NCBI RefSeq assembly: GCF_024666615.1
Contig: NZ_CP088297.1
Coordinates: 4,320,501-4,384,500, forward strand
DNA from: Aquabacterium sp. J223
Lineage (GTDB): Bacteria; Pseudomonadota; Gammaproteobacteria; Burkholderiales; Burkholderiaceae_C
Length of the DNA: 64,000 bases
Direction of reading: 5' to 3'
Shown: positions 18,383 to 26,443 of the stretch, piece by piece
How the letters are laid out: each line of letters opens with the position of its first letter
Numbering within the stretch: position 1 is the first letter of the stretch
Notes under the pieces: model-generated
What the model was told of the DNA's origin: nothing
Seen by the model: the letters and a program-made list of their open reading frames with translations, nothing else
Database searches by the model: none
Translations under genes and position numbers: made by a program

Positions 18383-18694
18383 ATGCGCCGTGCCCACGCC
18401 CTTCCCCTGCTGGCCCTGGCCGCCTGCGTCGGCGGCCTGTCCATGGCCCGTGCGCAGGAGGCGCCGCCCCGCGCCGGCGAGCCCGCGGTGCAGCGCTCGG
18501 TGGTCGAGGACGACCAGACCCGCATCGAGGAGCTGCGCGTTCGCGGCCGGGTGCAGCAGGTGACGGTGACGCCGAAGAACTCGCGGGCGCCGGCCTACCA
18601 GATCCTGCCCACCGACCCGTCGGCCGACCCCTCGCGGCCGGACCGGCCGAGCGCGGCCTTCGGCCAGCGGGTGTGGCAGGTGCTGACCTTCTAA
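18383..18694 (+). CDS. DUF2782 domain-containing exported protein
   Basis: 103-residue small secreted protein. A signal peptide (MRRAHALPLLALAACVGGLS, cleavage after MARA) precedes a short domain with the family signature DDQTRIEELRVRGRVQQVTV and SRAPAYQILP, ending GQRVWQVLTF. Its place between polA and homoserine kinase matches Burkholderiales synteny. The function is unknown; the size and the charged RIEELRVRGR stretch suggest a periplasmic binding role. Confidence 0.88.
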   Translation: MRRAHALPLLALAACVGGLSMARAQEAPPRAGEPAVQRSVVEDDQTRIEELRVRGRVQQVTVTPKNSRAPAYQILPTDPSADPSRPDRPSAAFGQRVWQVLTF

Positions 18695-18710
18695 GCACGA
18701 CCGGATGGCA

Positions 18711-18781
18711 CCTCCACGCTCGCTTGCGCTCGCTGCCCCCCGCGGGGGCGCCCCGCGCCTTCGGGCGGCCGGGCGGCGCTG
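18711..18781. repeat. GC-rich palindromic intergenic repeat, copy B, abutting the thrB start codon
   Basis: Contains CGCTCGCTTGCGCTCGCTG, a CCCCCCGCGGGGG dyad and GCGCCTTCGGGC, and ends one base before the ATG at 18782. Copy C at 55694-55771 ends in the same way before another ATG. The element therefore supplies the translation-initiation region of thrB. Confidence 0.6.
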
Positions 18782-19828
18782 ATGGCCGTCTTCACCGAGG
18801 TCTCCGCGGCCGATGCCGCGGCCCTGGCCGAACGCCTGGCCCTGGGGCCGGTGACGGGGCTGCAGCCCATCGCCGCCGGCATCGAGAACACCAACTACTT
18901 CCTCAGCACCGAACGCGGCGACTGGGTGCTGACGCTGTTCGAGCGCCTGTCCGCCGAGCAGCTGCCCTTCTACCTGGAGCTGATGCGCCACCTGGCGCAG
19001 CGCGGCATCCCGGTGCCCGAGCCGCGCGCCGACGGCCACGGCCGCATCCTGCACACGCTGTGCGGCAAGCCGGCCGCGGTGGTCGACCGCTTGCGCGGCC
19101 GCCACCAGCTGGCGCCCGACCTGCACCACTGCCAGCAGGTGGGCGCCATGCTGGCGCGCATGCACCTGGCCGGGCAGGACTTCCCGCTGGTGCAGCCCAA
19201 CCTGCGCGGCCTGCCCTGGTGGCGCGAGACCGTGCCGCAGGTGCTGCCCTTCGTCACCGACGCGCAGCGCGCCCTGCTGACCGACGAGCTGGCCTTCCAG
19301 GCGTCGCTGGCGGCGTCGCCCGCCTACGCCGCCCTGCCGCGCGGGCCGGTGCACGCCGACCTGTTCCGCGACAACGTGATGTTCGACGGCGGCCCCGACG
19401 CCGCCGCCGAACTGCCCGCCCCGGCGCCCGGCGACGCGCCCGCCGTCGGCCTGACCGGCCGCGAGCGGCTGTCCGGCTTCTTCGACTTCTACTTCGCCGG
19501 TGTCGACACCTGGGGCTTCGACCTGGCGGTGTGCCTGAACGACTGGTGCATCGACCTGGACAGCGGCCGGCTCGACGAGGCCCGCGCCACCGCCTTCGTC
19601 GCCGCCTACGAGGGCGTGCGCCCGCTGCACGGCGACGAGCGGCGGCTGATGCCGGCGCTGCTGCGCGCGGCGGCCTTCCGCTTCTGGCTGTCGCGGCTGT
19701 GGGACCTGCACCTGCCGCGCGAGGCCTCGATGCTCAAGGCCCACGACCCGGTGCACTTCGAACGCGTGCTCGACGCGCGCCGCCGCGAACCCTGGCACCC
19801 GGCACCCGTCGACGAGGCCGACGCCTGA
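18782..19828 (+). CDS. thrB: Homoserine kinase (ThrB, aminoglycoside-phosphotransferase-fold type)
   Basis: 348-residue cytoplasmic kinase making O-phosphohomoserine for threonine synthesis. It has the choline-kinase-like fold used in pseudomonads and betaproteobacteria: [20 protein letters not shown] (nucleotide site), [12 protein letters not shown] (catalytic HxDxxxxN) and [17 protein letters not shown] (metal Asp). An insertion of about 24 residues rich in Ala, Pro and Gly (from [12 protein letters not shown] to LTGRERLSG) separates the catalytic loop from the metal loop. These are normally close together. It probably forms a surface loop. The next gene overlaps its stop (TGATG), so they are coupled. 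Confidence 0.94.
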   Translation: MAVFTEVSAADAAALAERLALGPVTGLQPIAAGIENTNYFLSTERGDWVLTLFERLSAEQLPFYLELMRHLAQRGIPVPEPRADGHGRILHTLCGKPAAVVDRLRGRHQLAPDLHHCQQVGAMLARMHLAGQDFPLVQPNLRGLPWWRETVPQVLPFVTDAQRALLTDELAFQASLAASPAYAALPRGPVHADLFRDNVMFDGGPDAAAELPAPAPGDAPAVGLTGRERLSGFFDFYFAGVDTWGFDLAVCLNDWCIDLDSGRLDEARATAFVAAYEGVRPLHGDERRLMPALLRAAAFRFWLSRLWDLHLPREASMLKAHDPVHFERVLDARRREPWHPAPVDEADA

Positions 19829-20634
19829 TGGGGCTTCAGCTCAAGCGCGTGGCGCCCGCCCAGGGGGTGCAGTGGGTGCGGATGGGCCTGCGCACCTTCG
19901 GCCGCCGCGCCGTCGCCTTCACCGGCTTCCTGTCGCTGTTCCTGCTGGCGGCGCTGGTGCTGCTGATGCTGTCGTGGCCCGGCCTGGCGCTGACGCTGGC
20001 CGCGCTGCCGCTGCTGTCGCTGGGCTACATGAACGCCACCCGCGCGGCGCTGAAGGGCGAGCGGCCGACGCTGTCGCACTTCACCGCGCCGCTGAAGGCG
20101 CCCGGCCCGCGGCGCGCCACGCTGCTCAAGCTGTGCGCGCTGTACGGCCTCGCCATGCTGGCCGTGCTGGTCGTCAGCGAATGGGTCGATGGCGGCCGTC
20201 TCGACCGGGTGCGCGAGCTGATGACCAGCGACAGCGCCCAGCCGCAGGACCTGGAGGCGCTGCTCGACGACGGACGGCTCATCGCGGCGGTGTGGCTGCG
20301 CCTGGGGCTGACGGCGCTGCTGTCGATCCCGTTCTGGCATGCGCCGCCGCTGGTGGCCTGGGGCGGCCAGGGGGTGGCCCAGTCGCTGTTCTCGAGCACG
20401 CTGGCCTGCTGGCGCAACAAGGGCGCGTTCACGCTGTACGCGCTGGCCGGGCTGGGCCTGGTGATGGCGGCGGCGGTGGCCTCCAGCATCCTGTTCTCGC
20501 TGCTCGGGCTGACGGTGGTGCTGGGGCCGGTGGCGGTGGCGGCCAGCCTGCTGTTCTCGGCGGCGTTCTACGTCTCGCTGTACTTCAGCTTCGTCGACTG
20601 CTTCGGTGCCGGTGAGCCGGCCGCGCAGGACTGA
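19828..20634 (+). CDS. BPSS1780 family membrane protein
   Basis: 268-residue inner-membrane protein with about six hydrophobic segments, including GFLSLFLLAALVLLMLSW, LTLAALPLLSLGYM, LYGLAMLAVLVVS, YALAGLGLVMAAAVASSILF and VLGPVAVAASLLFSAAFYV. The start [18 protein letters not shown] matches the BPSS1780-type family. The ATG at 19828 shares bases with the thrB stop, so it is translationally coupled. The position after thrB is conserved in relatives. The function is unknown. Confidence 0.88.
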   Translation: MGLQLKRVAPAQGVQWVRMGLRTFGRRAVAFTGFLSLFLLAALVLLMLSWPGLALTLAALPLLSLGYMNATRAALKGERPTLSHFTAPLKAPGPRRATLLKLCALYGLAMLAVLVVSEWVDGGRLDRVRELMTSDSAQPQDLEALLDDGRLIAAVWLRLGLTALLSIPFWHAPPLVAWGGQGVAQSLFSSTLACWRNKGAFTLYALAGLGLVMAAAVASSILFSLLGLTVVLGPVAVAASLLFSAAFYVSLYFSFVDCFGAGEPAAQD

Positions 20635-20717
20635 GGCGGCGCCGGGCGCTGCCGCGGCCTGGTCACGCCGGCCGCGGCTGGGGTCCGCCCGGCTGCTTTG
20701 ACCCGACCCGCCGCCGG

Positions 20718-22982
20718 ATGCCCGACATGAACGACCGTCCCTTCGCCCCGTCGTCCGCCGAAGCCGACCCCGACGACGGCGAGCACCCCGACAGCGGCAA
20801 CCGGCACCTCTCGACGCTGATGCCCCGGCGCCGGCTGCTGCAGGGTGGCATGGCCGCGATGACGGCGGCGGCCTTCTCGCCGCTGGGCCTGGCCGGCTGC
20901 GCGACCCCGGCGACACGCACGCCCGCGCTCGGGTTCGCGCCGGTGGCCAAGCACCGCGACGACCGCCTCACCGTGCCGCCGGGCTACACCGCCACGGTGC
21001 TCTGCGCCACCGGCGACGCGCTGGACCCCGCGGTCGGCGAGTACCTCAACGACGGGACCGACGCCGGCTTCGACCGCCGTGCCGGCGACCACCACGACGC
21101 CATCGAGTACTTCGGCATCGGTGCCGACGGCCGCCACGACCCGCGTGCGCCGGACCGCGCGCTGCTGGTGATGAACCACGAGAACGTCTACGGCACGGTG
21201 ATGTTCCTGCACCCGCAGGGGCCGACGCGCGACGCCGACGGCCGCCGCCCGGCGGCCGAGGTGCGCAAGGAGATCGACGCCCACGGCGTGTCGATGGTCG
21301 AGATCCGCCGCGGCGCCGACGGCCGCTTCGCGCGGCAGGCCGCCTCGCCCCTGCACCGCCGCATCACCGCCGCCACGCCGGTGGACCTGCACGGACCGCT
21401 GCGCGGCAGCCCGCTGGCGCGCACCGCGTACTCAACCGACGGCACGCGCGCCCGCGGCACGCTGAGCAACTGCGCCGCGCACCGCACCCCCTGGGGGACC
21501 TACCTCACCTGCGAGGAGAACTGGGCGTACTACTTCGCCCGCGGCGCCGGCGACGACGCGGCACGCCCGCCGCTGGAGGCGAAGGGCCTGCGCCGGGTCG
21601 GCCTGCGTGAAGGCCGCCGCGACACGTTCCGCTGGAGCACCGCCGGCGACGACACCGAGTTCGCGCGCTGGGACGCCAGCGTGCGCGCCGCCGAAGCCGG
21701 GGGCGACTTCCGCCACGAGCCCAACACCTTCGGTTGGCCGGTGGAGATCGACCCCTTCGCGCCCAACGCCGCGCCGCGCAAGCGCACCGCGATGGGCCGC
21801 TTCGCGCACGAGGGCGCCACGCCCAGCCGCCCGGTGGCCGGCCGCCCGCTGGCCTTCTACATGGGCGACGACGCGCGCGGCGAGTACCTCTACAAGTTCG
21901 TCTCGCGGGCGACCTGGTCGCCGGCCGATGCACGCGGCGGGCTCGAGGCCGGCGACCGGTACCTCGACGAGGGCACGCTGTACGCGGCCCGTTTCGACGC
22001 CGACGGCCGCGGCCGCTGGCTGCGGCTGGACCCGGACCAGCCCGCGGTGCGCGCCGCCGGCCTGCAGCGCGCCGACGAACTGGTGCTGCACGCCCGCCTG
22101 GCCGCCGACGCCGTCGGCGCGACCCGGCTCGACCGGCCGGAGTGGACGGCGGTGAACCCGGCCAACGGCGAGGTCTACGTCACCTGCACCGAGAACCCGG
22201 ACCGGGGCAACACCGGCCGCAGCGCCAACGACGTGCCGCACGCGCCGCTGGACGCCGCCAACCCGCGGCACTGGCGCGACCTGCGACAAGGCCGGGAGCA
22301 GAAGGGCAACGTCAACGGCCACATCCTGCGCCTGCGCGAGCAGGGCGACGACGCCGCGGCCGAAGTCTTCCGCTGGGATGTCTTCCTCTTCGGCGCGCAA
22401 GCCCGGGCCGACGCCGGGCTGGACGACGCGCACTACCAGCGCAACGTCAACCTCTCCGGCCTGACCGATGCGAACGACCTGTCCAAGCCCGACGGCTGCT
22501 GGTTCTCGCCGACCACCGGCATCCTGTGGATCGAGACCGACGACAACACCTACGCCGACGTCACGAACTGCATGCTGCTGGCCGCGGTGCCGGGACGCGT
22601 GGGCGATGGCGCCGAGGTGGTGGTGGCCAACGAGGCCGCCGGCAGCCCCGATCCGTCGGTGCAGGCCGAGGTGCCGGTGCGGACGCACGTCGGCCGGCGC
22701 ATGACCGAGGCCACGCTGCGCCGCTTCCTGGTCGCGCCACGCGGTGCGGAGGTGACCGGCGTCACCGAGTCGCCCGATGGCCGGGCCCTCTTCGTCAACA
22801 TCCAGCACCCGGGCGAGAACACGCCGGCCACGGCCATCGGCGAGCCGTCGCGGTACGAGAGCCACTGGCCGGGCAACGGCGGCGGCCTGTCGGCGCCCTA
22901 CGGCCCGGGCGGCGCGGTGGCGCGGCCGCGCTCGGCCACGGTGATGATCACGAAGGACGACGGCGGTTTGATCGGCTCGTGA
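20718..22982 (+). CDS. phoX: PhoX family alkaline phosphatase (first copy)
   Basis: 754-residue exported phosphatase of the PhoX/DUF839 family, a Ca/Fe enzyme hydrolysing phosphate esters outside the cytoplasm. A twin-arginine signal (MPRRRLLQGGMAAMTAAAF) ends in LAGC, so it may be a Tat lipoprotein. Family landmarks include VPPGYTATVLCATGD, AGDHHDAIEYFG, VMNHENVYG, TYLTCEENW, GRFAHEG, YMGDDARGEYLYKFV and VTGVTESPDGRALFVNIQHP. No PHO-box periodicity is visible upstream, unlike the second copy. The 3' end overlaps the convergent gene at 22948 by 35 bases. Confidence 0.92.
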   Translation: MPDMNDRPFAPSSAEADPDDGEHPDSGNRHLSTLMPRRRLLQGGMAAMTAAAFSPLGLAGCATPATRTPALGFAPVAKHRDDRLTVPPGYTATVLCATGDALDPAVGEYLNDGTDAGFDRRAGDHHDAIEYFGIGADGRHDPRAPDRALLVMNHENVYGTVMFLHPQGPTRDADGRRPAAEVRKEIDAHGVSMVEIRRGADGRFARQAASPLHRRITAATPVDLHGPLRGSPLARTAYSTDGTRARGTLSNCAAHRTPWGTYLTCEENWAYYFARGAGDDAARPPLEAKGLRRVGLREGRRDTFRWSTAGDDTEFARWDASVRAAEAGGDFRHEPNTFGWPVEIDPFAPNAAPRKRTAMGRFAHEGATPSRPVAGRPLAFYMGDDARGEYLYKFVSRATWSPADARGGLEAGDRYLDEGTLYAARFDADGRGRWLRLDPDQPAVRAAGLQRADELVLHARLAADAVGATRLDRPEWTAVNPANGEVYVTCTENPDRGNTGRSANDVPHAPLDAANPRHWRDLRQGREQKGNVNGHILRLREQGDDAAAEVFRWDVFLFGAQARADAGLDDAHYQRNVNLSGLTDANDLSKPDGCWFSPTTGILWIETDDNTYADVTNCMLLAAVPGRVGDGAEVVVANEAAGSPDPSVQAEVPVRTHVGRRMTEATLRRFLVAPRGAEVTGVTESPDGRALFVNIQHPGENTPATAIGEPSRYESHWPGNGGGLSAPYGPGGAVARPRSATVMITKDDGGLIGS

Positions 22983-24060
22983 GCGCCAGCACGGCCCACA
23001 GCAGCAGCACCAGCCAGGCGCCCGAGGCCGCGCCGCCACCCCCGCCGTCGTCGGCGGGCAGCGCCGGCGCCGGCGCCGACGGGGCTGGTGCCGGCGGCGC
23101 GGCGGCCGACAAGGCCAGCGCCGCCGGGTTGGCGCCGTCGGAGCGCGTCTGCAGGACGGCGTCGGCGGCCTGACCGCCGCCGGTGTGCGTCACCGTCATG
23201 GCGCAGCCCAGCCCGGGCGCGAGCACGGTGCCGGTGGCACAACCGGCGGTCGCGAAGCGCGGGCTTTGCGGCCCGATGACCGTGGTGGTGCCCAGCACCG
23301 CCGGGGCGCTGCCGGCGTTGAGGAGCTGCAACGTTCGCGTGCGCACCTCGCCGGCCGGCACCGTGCCGAAGTCCAGCCCGCCGGGTTCGCCCTGCCAGTG
23401 CAGCACCGCGCCCGCCGCGGCCGGCGCCCGGCCGACCATGGCGACGAGCACCGGCTGCGCGGTGGCGGGGTTGGTCACGGCGACGACGCCGGTGCGACCC
23501 GGCCCCGCCTGCGGCGGCTGCCAGCGCAGCGACAGGCTGCAGCGCGCACCGGCGGGCAAGGTGGAGGGGCAGTCGTGGGCCAGCAGGAACCCGTCGCCCT
23601 GCGGCTGCACGGCCAGGGGCAGCGGCGTGCCGCCGCGGTTGCGCAGCGCCACCGTCTGCACCGGCGACACCGCGCCCGGCACGACGCTGCCGAAGTCCAG
23701 CACCAGCGGCCAGGCCTCCAGCGCGGCGGTGCCGGCGGCCAGCGGCAGCACGCGGCCGAGGAAGGCGGCCAGGTCGGCGACCTCCTGCACGCCGAGGTGC
23801 GGCTGCAGGTAGCCCATGGCCGACACGGTGTTCAACGCCCGCTGCAAGACCTCGGGCCGGTCGGCGGCCCTCAGGAATCCGTTGCGGTTGGCCAGCAGGT
23901 CCGGCCCATGGCAGGCGACGCAGCTCGCCGCCGCGGGCAACTGCAGGTACAGGCCCGCGCCACGCACCGCGTCCTGCGCGACCGCCGGCGAGGCCACCGC
24001 GGCGGCGATGAAAAAAGCCACCGGCGGGGGCCGGTGGCTTCGACGCAGGGCGCGCGGCAT
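22948..24060 (-). CDS. Exported cytochrome-c-like protein with choice-of-anchor (Ig-like) repeats and a C-terminal sorting-like tail
   Basis: 370 residues. Signal peptide (cleaved near SPAVAQDA), then a small cytochrome c domain with one heme site CVACHG (about residue 47) and an axial Met candidate in SAMGYLQPH. Two roughly 100-residue beta-sandwich repeats follow, each opening LDFGSVVPGAV or LDFGTVPAGEV, like choice-of-anchor D domains. The C-terminus is an Ala/Pro spacer, a Gly run (DDGGGGGAASG), a hydrophobic helix and a basic end SRSNRRRPS. This resembles a GlyGly-CTERM sorting signal. It starts 24 bases after the second phoX gene, so co-transcription is likely. Its role may be electron transfer or metal handling for PhoX, but that is inference. 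Confidence 0.85.
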   Translation of the reverse strand: MPRALRRSHRPPPVAFFIAAAVASPAVAQDAVRGAGLYLQLPAAASCVACHGPDLLANRNGFLRAADRPEVLQRALNTVSAMGYLQPHLGVQEVADLAAFLGRVLPLAAGTAALEAWPLVLDFGSVVPGAVSPVQTVALRNRGGTPLPLAVQPQGDGFLLAHDCPSTLPAGARCSLSLRWQPPQAGPGRTGVVAVTNPATAQPVLVAMVGRAPAAAGAVLHWQGEPGGLDFGTVPAGEVRTRTLQLLNAGSAPAVLGTTTVIGPQSPRFATAGCATGTVLAPGLGCAMTVTHTGGGQAADAVLQTRSDGANPAALALSAAAPPAPAPSAPAPALPADDGGGGGAASGAWLVLLLWAVLALTSRSNRRRPS

Positions 24061-24084
24061 GCGGCCTCCGCGGGGGGTGGCCGA

Positions 24085-26328
24085 TCAGGCGCCGATGCGG
24101 CCGCCGTCGGTGCGGGTGATGACGATGGTGGCCGAGCGCGGCCGGCCCAGCGTGCCGCCCGCGCCGTAGCCGGCGTTGGCCGGCCAGTGGCTGAGGTAGC
24201 TGTTGGGGTTGGCCACGTTGGCCGCCGAGATGGTTTCGCCCGGGTGCTGGATGTTGACGAACAGCGCCCGGCCGTCCGGCGTTTCCGCCAGGCCGGTGAT
24301 CTCGCAGTCCTTCGGGCCGACCAGGAAGCGCTTGAGCGTCGTGGCCGTCGGCGCCTTGCCGGCGTAGGTGTCCACCGTGGTGCCGCCGCCGTAGTCGAGC
24401 GTGCGCTTGGCACCGTCGCCCACCGTGCCGGGGATGGCGGCCAGCATCATGCAGTTGCTGACGTCGGTGTAGGCACCGTCGTCGGTCTGAATCCAGCAGA
24501 TGCCGGTGCTCGGGCTGAAGACCAGGCCGTCGGGGCTGGAGAAGTCCTGCTCGGCGGTCAGCGCGTGCAGGTTCACCAGGTTGCCGTACTGCGCGTCGGT
24601 GAGCGCGCTGTTGCCATCGCGCTGGGCCTGGGCGCCGAAGAGGTAGACGTCCCACTTGAAGGTGGTGGCGCCGGGCTCGCCGCCGGTCTCGGCGATGCGC
24701 AGGATGTGGCCGTTGTAGTTGCCCGGGCTGCCCTGCGCGCCGCCGTTGAAGCCGTCCTGGTAGGCGCGCGGGTTGGCCGCGTCGACGGCCTGCTGGCCGG
24801 CACCGGCGGTGACCTTGCGGTTGGAGTTGTTGGTCAGCGTGAAGTAGACCTCGCCGGTGGTCGGGTGCGTGCCGCACCACTCCGGCCGGTCCATCTTGGT
24901 GGCGCCCACCGCGTCGGCGGCCAGCCGGGCGTTGACCACCACGTCGCCCTGGTCGGCGAAGGCGTAGCCGGCGAAGCCGGCGATGGTCGGGTTGGCGATC
25001 GTCAGCTCGATCCACTGGCCGTTGCCGTCGGCGTTGAACTTGGCCACGTACAGCTTGCCGGCGTCCAGGTACTTGTCGCCGGTGGCGATGCGGTCGGCGG
25101 CGGTGGCGTCGGCGGCCGCCCAGTTGGCGTTGGAGACGTACTTGTAGAAGTACTCGCCGCGCGAGTCGTCACCCATGTAGACGGCCAGGGGCTTGCCCGC
25201 GGTCAGCTTGCCGAAGGCCGCGCTCTCGTGGGCGAAGCGGCCGAGCGTGGTGCGCTTCTTGATCGCCTTGGTCTTGTCGTACGGGTCGATCTCGACCATG
25301 TAGCCGAAGGTGTTCAGCTCATTGCGGTAGTCGTCGGTGCCGTCGGTGGAGGCACCGGTCTTGTTCAGCACCCAGCGCTGGTACTGGTCGGCGCTGCCGG
25401 CAGTCTCCCAGCCGTGGCGCGACGACGAGTTCTGCGCCCGGCCGTAGCGGTTCAGCGAGGCGACGCTCTTGTCGTTGCCGCGGGCGGCATCGTCGCCGGC
25501 CGAGCGCAGGAAGTAGCCGTTCCAGTTCTCCTCGCCGGTCAGCAGCGTGCCCCAGGGGGTCTTGCCGGTGCCGCAGTTGTTGATCGTGCCCCGCGCGCGC
25601 TGGCCGTTGGTGGAGAACTTGGTGCGCATCAGCGCGTTGCCGCGTGCCACGCCCGCCAGTTCCACTTCGGTCAGCGGCGTGATGCGGCGGTTGAAGGCCG
25701 AGTCCTGGACGTAGGCGAAGGCGCTGCCGGTCCGGCGGACCTCGACCACCGACACGCCATGCGCCGGGATCTCCTTGTCGGCCTGCGCCGCCGGCCGGGG
25801 GTTGTTGCTGGCGCCGGTGGCGTGCAGGAAGTGCTGCGTCAGCGCCTCGTGGTTCATGGCCAGCAGCCCGCGCTCGGAGGAGTTGTCGTCGCGCTGTCCG
25901 CTGGCCGACAGGCCGAAGTACTCCATGCCGTCGTGGTGGTCGCCGGCGCGGTTGTCGAAGTCGGTGTCGGTGCCGTCGTTCTTGTAGGCCGGCGTGGCCG
26001 CGGTCAGCGGGTCACCCAGCGCATAGAGCACGGTGGCGGTGTAGCCGGCCGGCACGGTGACCGCGTCGGCCAGGCTCTTGGCGACCGCCGTGAAGCCCAG
26101 CGCGGTGACGGTGCTCGGCGCGGCCGGCGCGTCGTCACCACCGCCGCAGGCGATCAGGGGCACGCTGCCGAACAGCGCCGTCGCCGCCGTGCCGACCCCG
26201 CCGCGCAGCAGACCGCGACGCGACAGGCGGGCCTGCAGCACGCTGTCGAAGGTCGGGTTGGCGGAGTCGTTGTAGCCGATGTCGTCGGGATCGATGTGGC
26301 TCAGCGGGAGGTCGGCGGGCTTGTTCAT
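24085..26328 (-). CDS. phoX: PhoX family alkaline phosphatase (second copy)
   Basis: 747-residue paralogue of the phoX at 20718. A Tat signal (LSRRGLLRGGVGTAATALFG) is followed by IACGGGDD, a possible lipobox. Family landmarks are VPAGYTATVLYALGD, AGDHHDGMEYFG, AMNHEALTQHF, TLLTGEENWNGYF, GRFAHESAAFG, YMGDDSRGEYFYKYV and ITGLAETPDGRALFVNIQHP. The ATG at 26328 has GAAGGA upstream; an in-frame TTG at 26349 is the alternative. Four PHO-box-like units lie 52-91 bases upstream. The cytochrome-like gene follows on the same strand. Induction by phosphate starvation through PhoB is expected. Confidence 0.93.
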   Translation of the reverse strand: MNKPADLPLSHIDPDDIGYNDSANPTFDSVLQARLSRRGLLRGGVGTAATALFGSVPLIACGGGDDAPAAPSTVTALGFTAVAKSLADAVTVPAGYTATVLYALGDPLTAATPAYKNDGTDTDFDNRAGDHHDGMEYFGLSASGQRDDNSSERGLLAMNHEALTQHFLHATGASNNPRPAAQADKEIPAHGVSVVEVRRTGSAFAYVQDSAFNRRITPLTEVELAGVARGNALMRTKFSTNGQRARGTINNCGTGKTPWGTLLTGEENWNGYFLRSAGDDAARGNDKSVASLNRYGRAQNSSSRHGWETAGSADQYQRWVLNKTGASTDGTDDYRNELNTFGYMVEIDPYDKTKAIKKRTTLGRFAHESAAFGKLTAGKPLAVYMGDDSRGEYFYKYVSNANWAAADATAADRIATGDKYLDAGKLYVAKFNADGNGQWIELTIANPTIAGFAGYAFADQGDVVVNARLAADAVGATKMDRPEWCGTHPTTGEVYFTLTNNSNRKVTAGAGQQAVDAANPRAYQDGFNGGAQGSPGNYNGHILRIAETGGEPGATTFKWDVYLFGAQAQRDGNSALTDAQYGNLVNLHALTAEQDFSSPDGLVFSPSTGICWIQTDDGAYTDVSNCMMLAAIPGTVGDGAKRTLDYGGGTTVDTYAGKAPTATTLKRFLVGPKDCEITGLAETPDGRALFVNIQHPGETISAANVANPNSYLSHWPANAGYGAGGTLGRPRSATIVITRTDGGRIGA

Positions 26329-26363
26329 GGAGTCCTTCGCGTCGTTCAATGGAAGCGGGCGAG

Positions 26364-26419
26364 AGGCTATGCAGCGGCCATGAACGTGCAGTGACCGGAA
26401 CGTGACCGCGGGGTGACAG
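26364..26419 (-). promoter_or_regulatory. Tandem PHO boxes and -10 of the second phoX promoter
   Basis: Reading the minus strand from 26419 to 26380 gives four 7-base units, CTGTCAC, CGGTCAC, CGGTCAC and CGTTCAT, each separated by exactly 4 bases. This is the 11-bp period of PhoB sites (consensus CTGTCAT). After 10 further bases comes TAGCCT (26369-26364), placed as the -10 in PhoB-activated promoters, where the PHO box replaces the -35. Confidence 0.75.
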
Positions 26420-26443
26420 CCCGCCGGGCACCCGGGCGGCGCC

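Noticed and set aside
15524-18694. 1056-codon plus-strand frame opposite polA
   Set aside because: It is antisense to the well-supported polA; only the last 104 codons (from 18383) form a real gene, the DUF2782 protein.
20635-20717. PHO box before the first phoX gene
   Set aside because: Only one GGTCAC-like unit is present, without the 11-bp repeat.
23185-26394. 1069-codon plus-strand frame opposite the second phoX
   Set aside because: Composition is Gly/Ala/Arg/Val repeats with no domain, and the opposite strand carries clear PhoX motifs.
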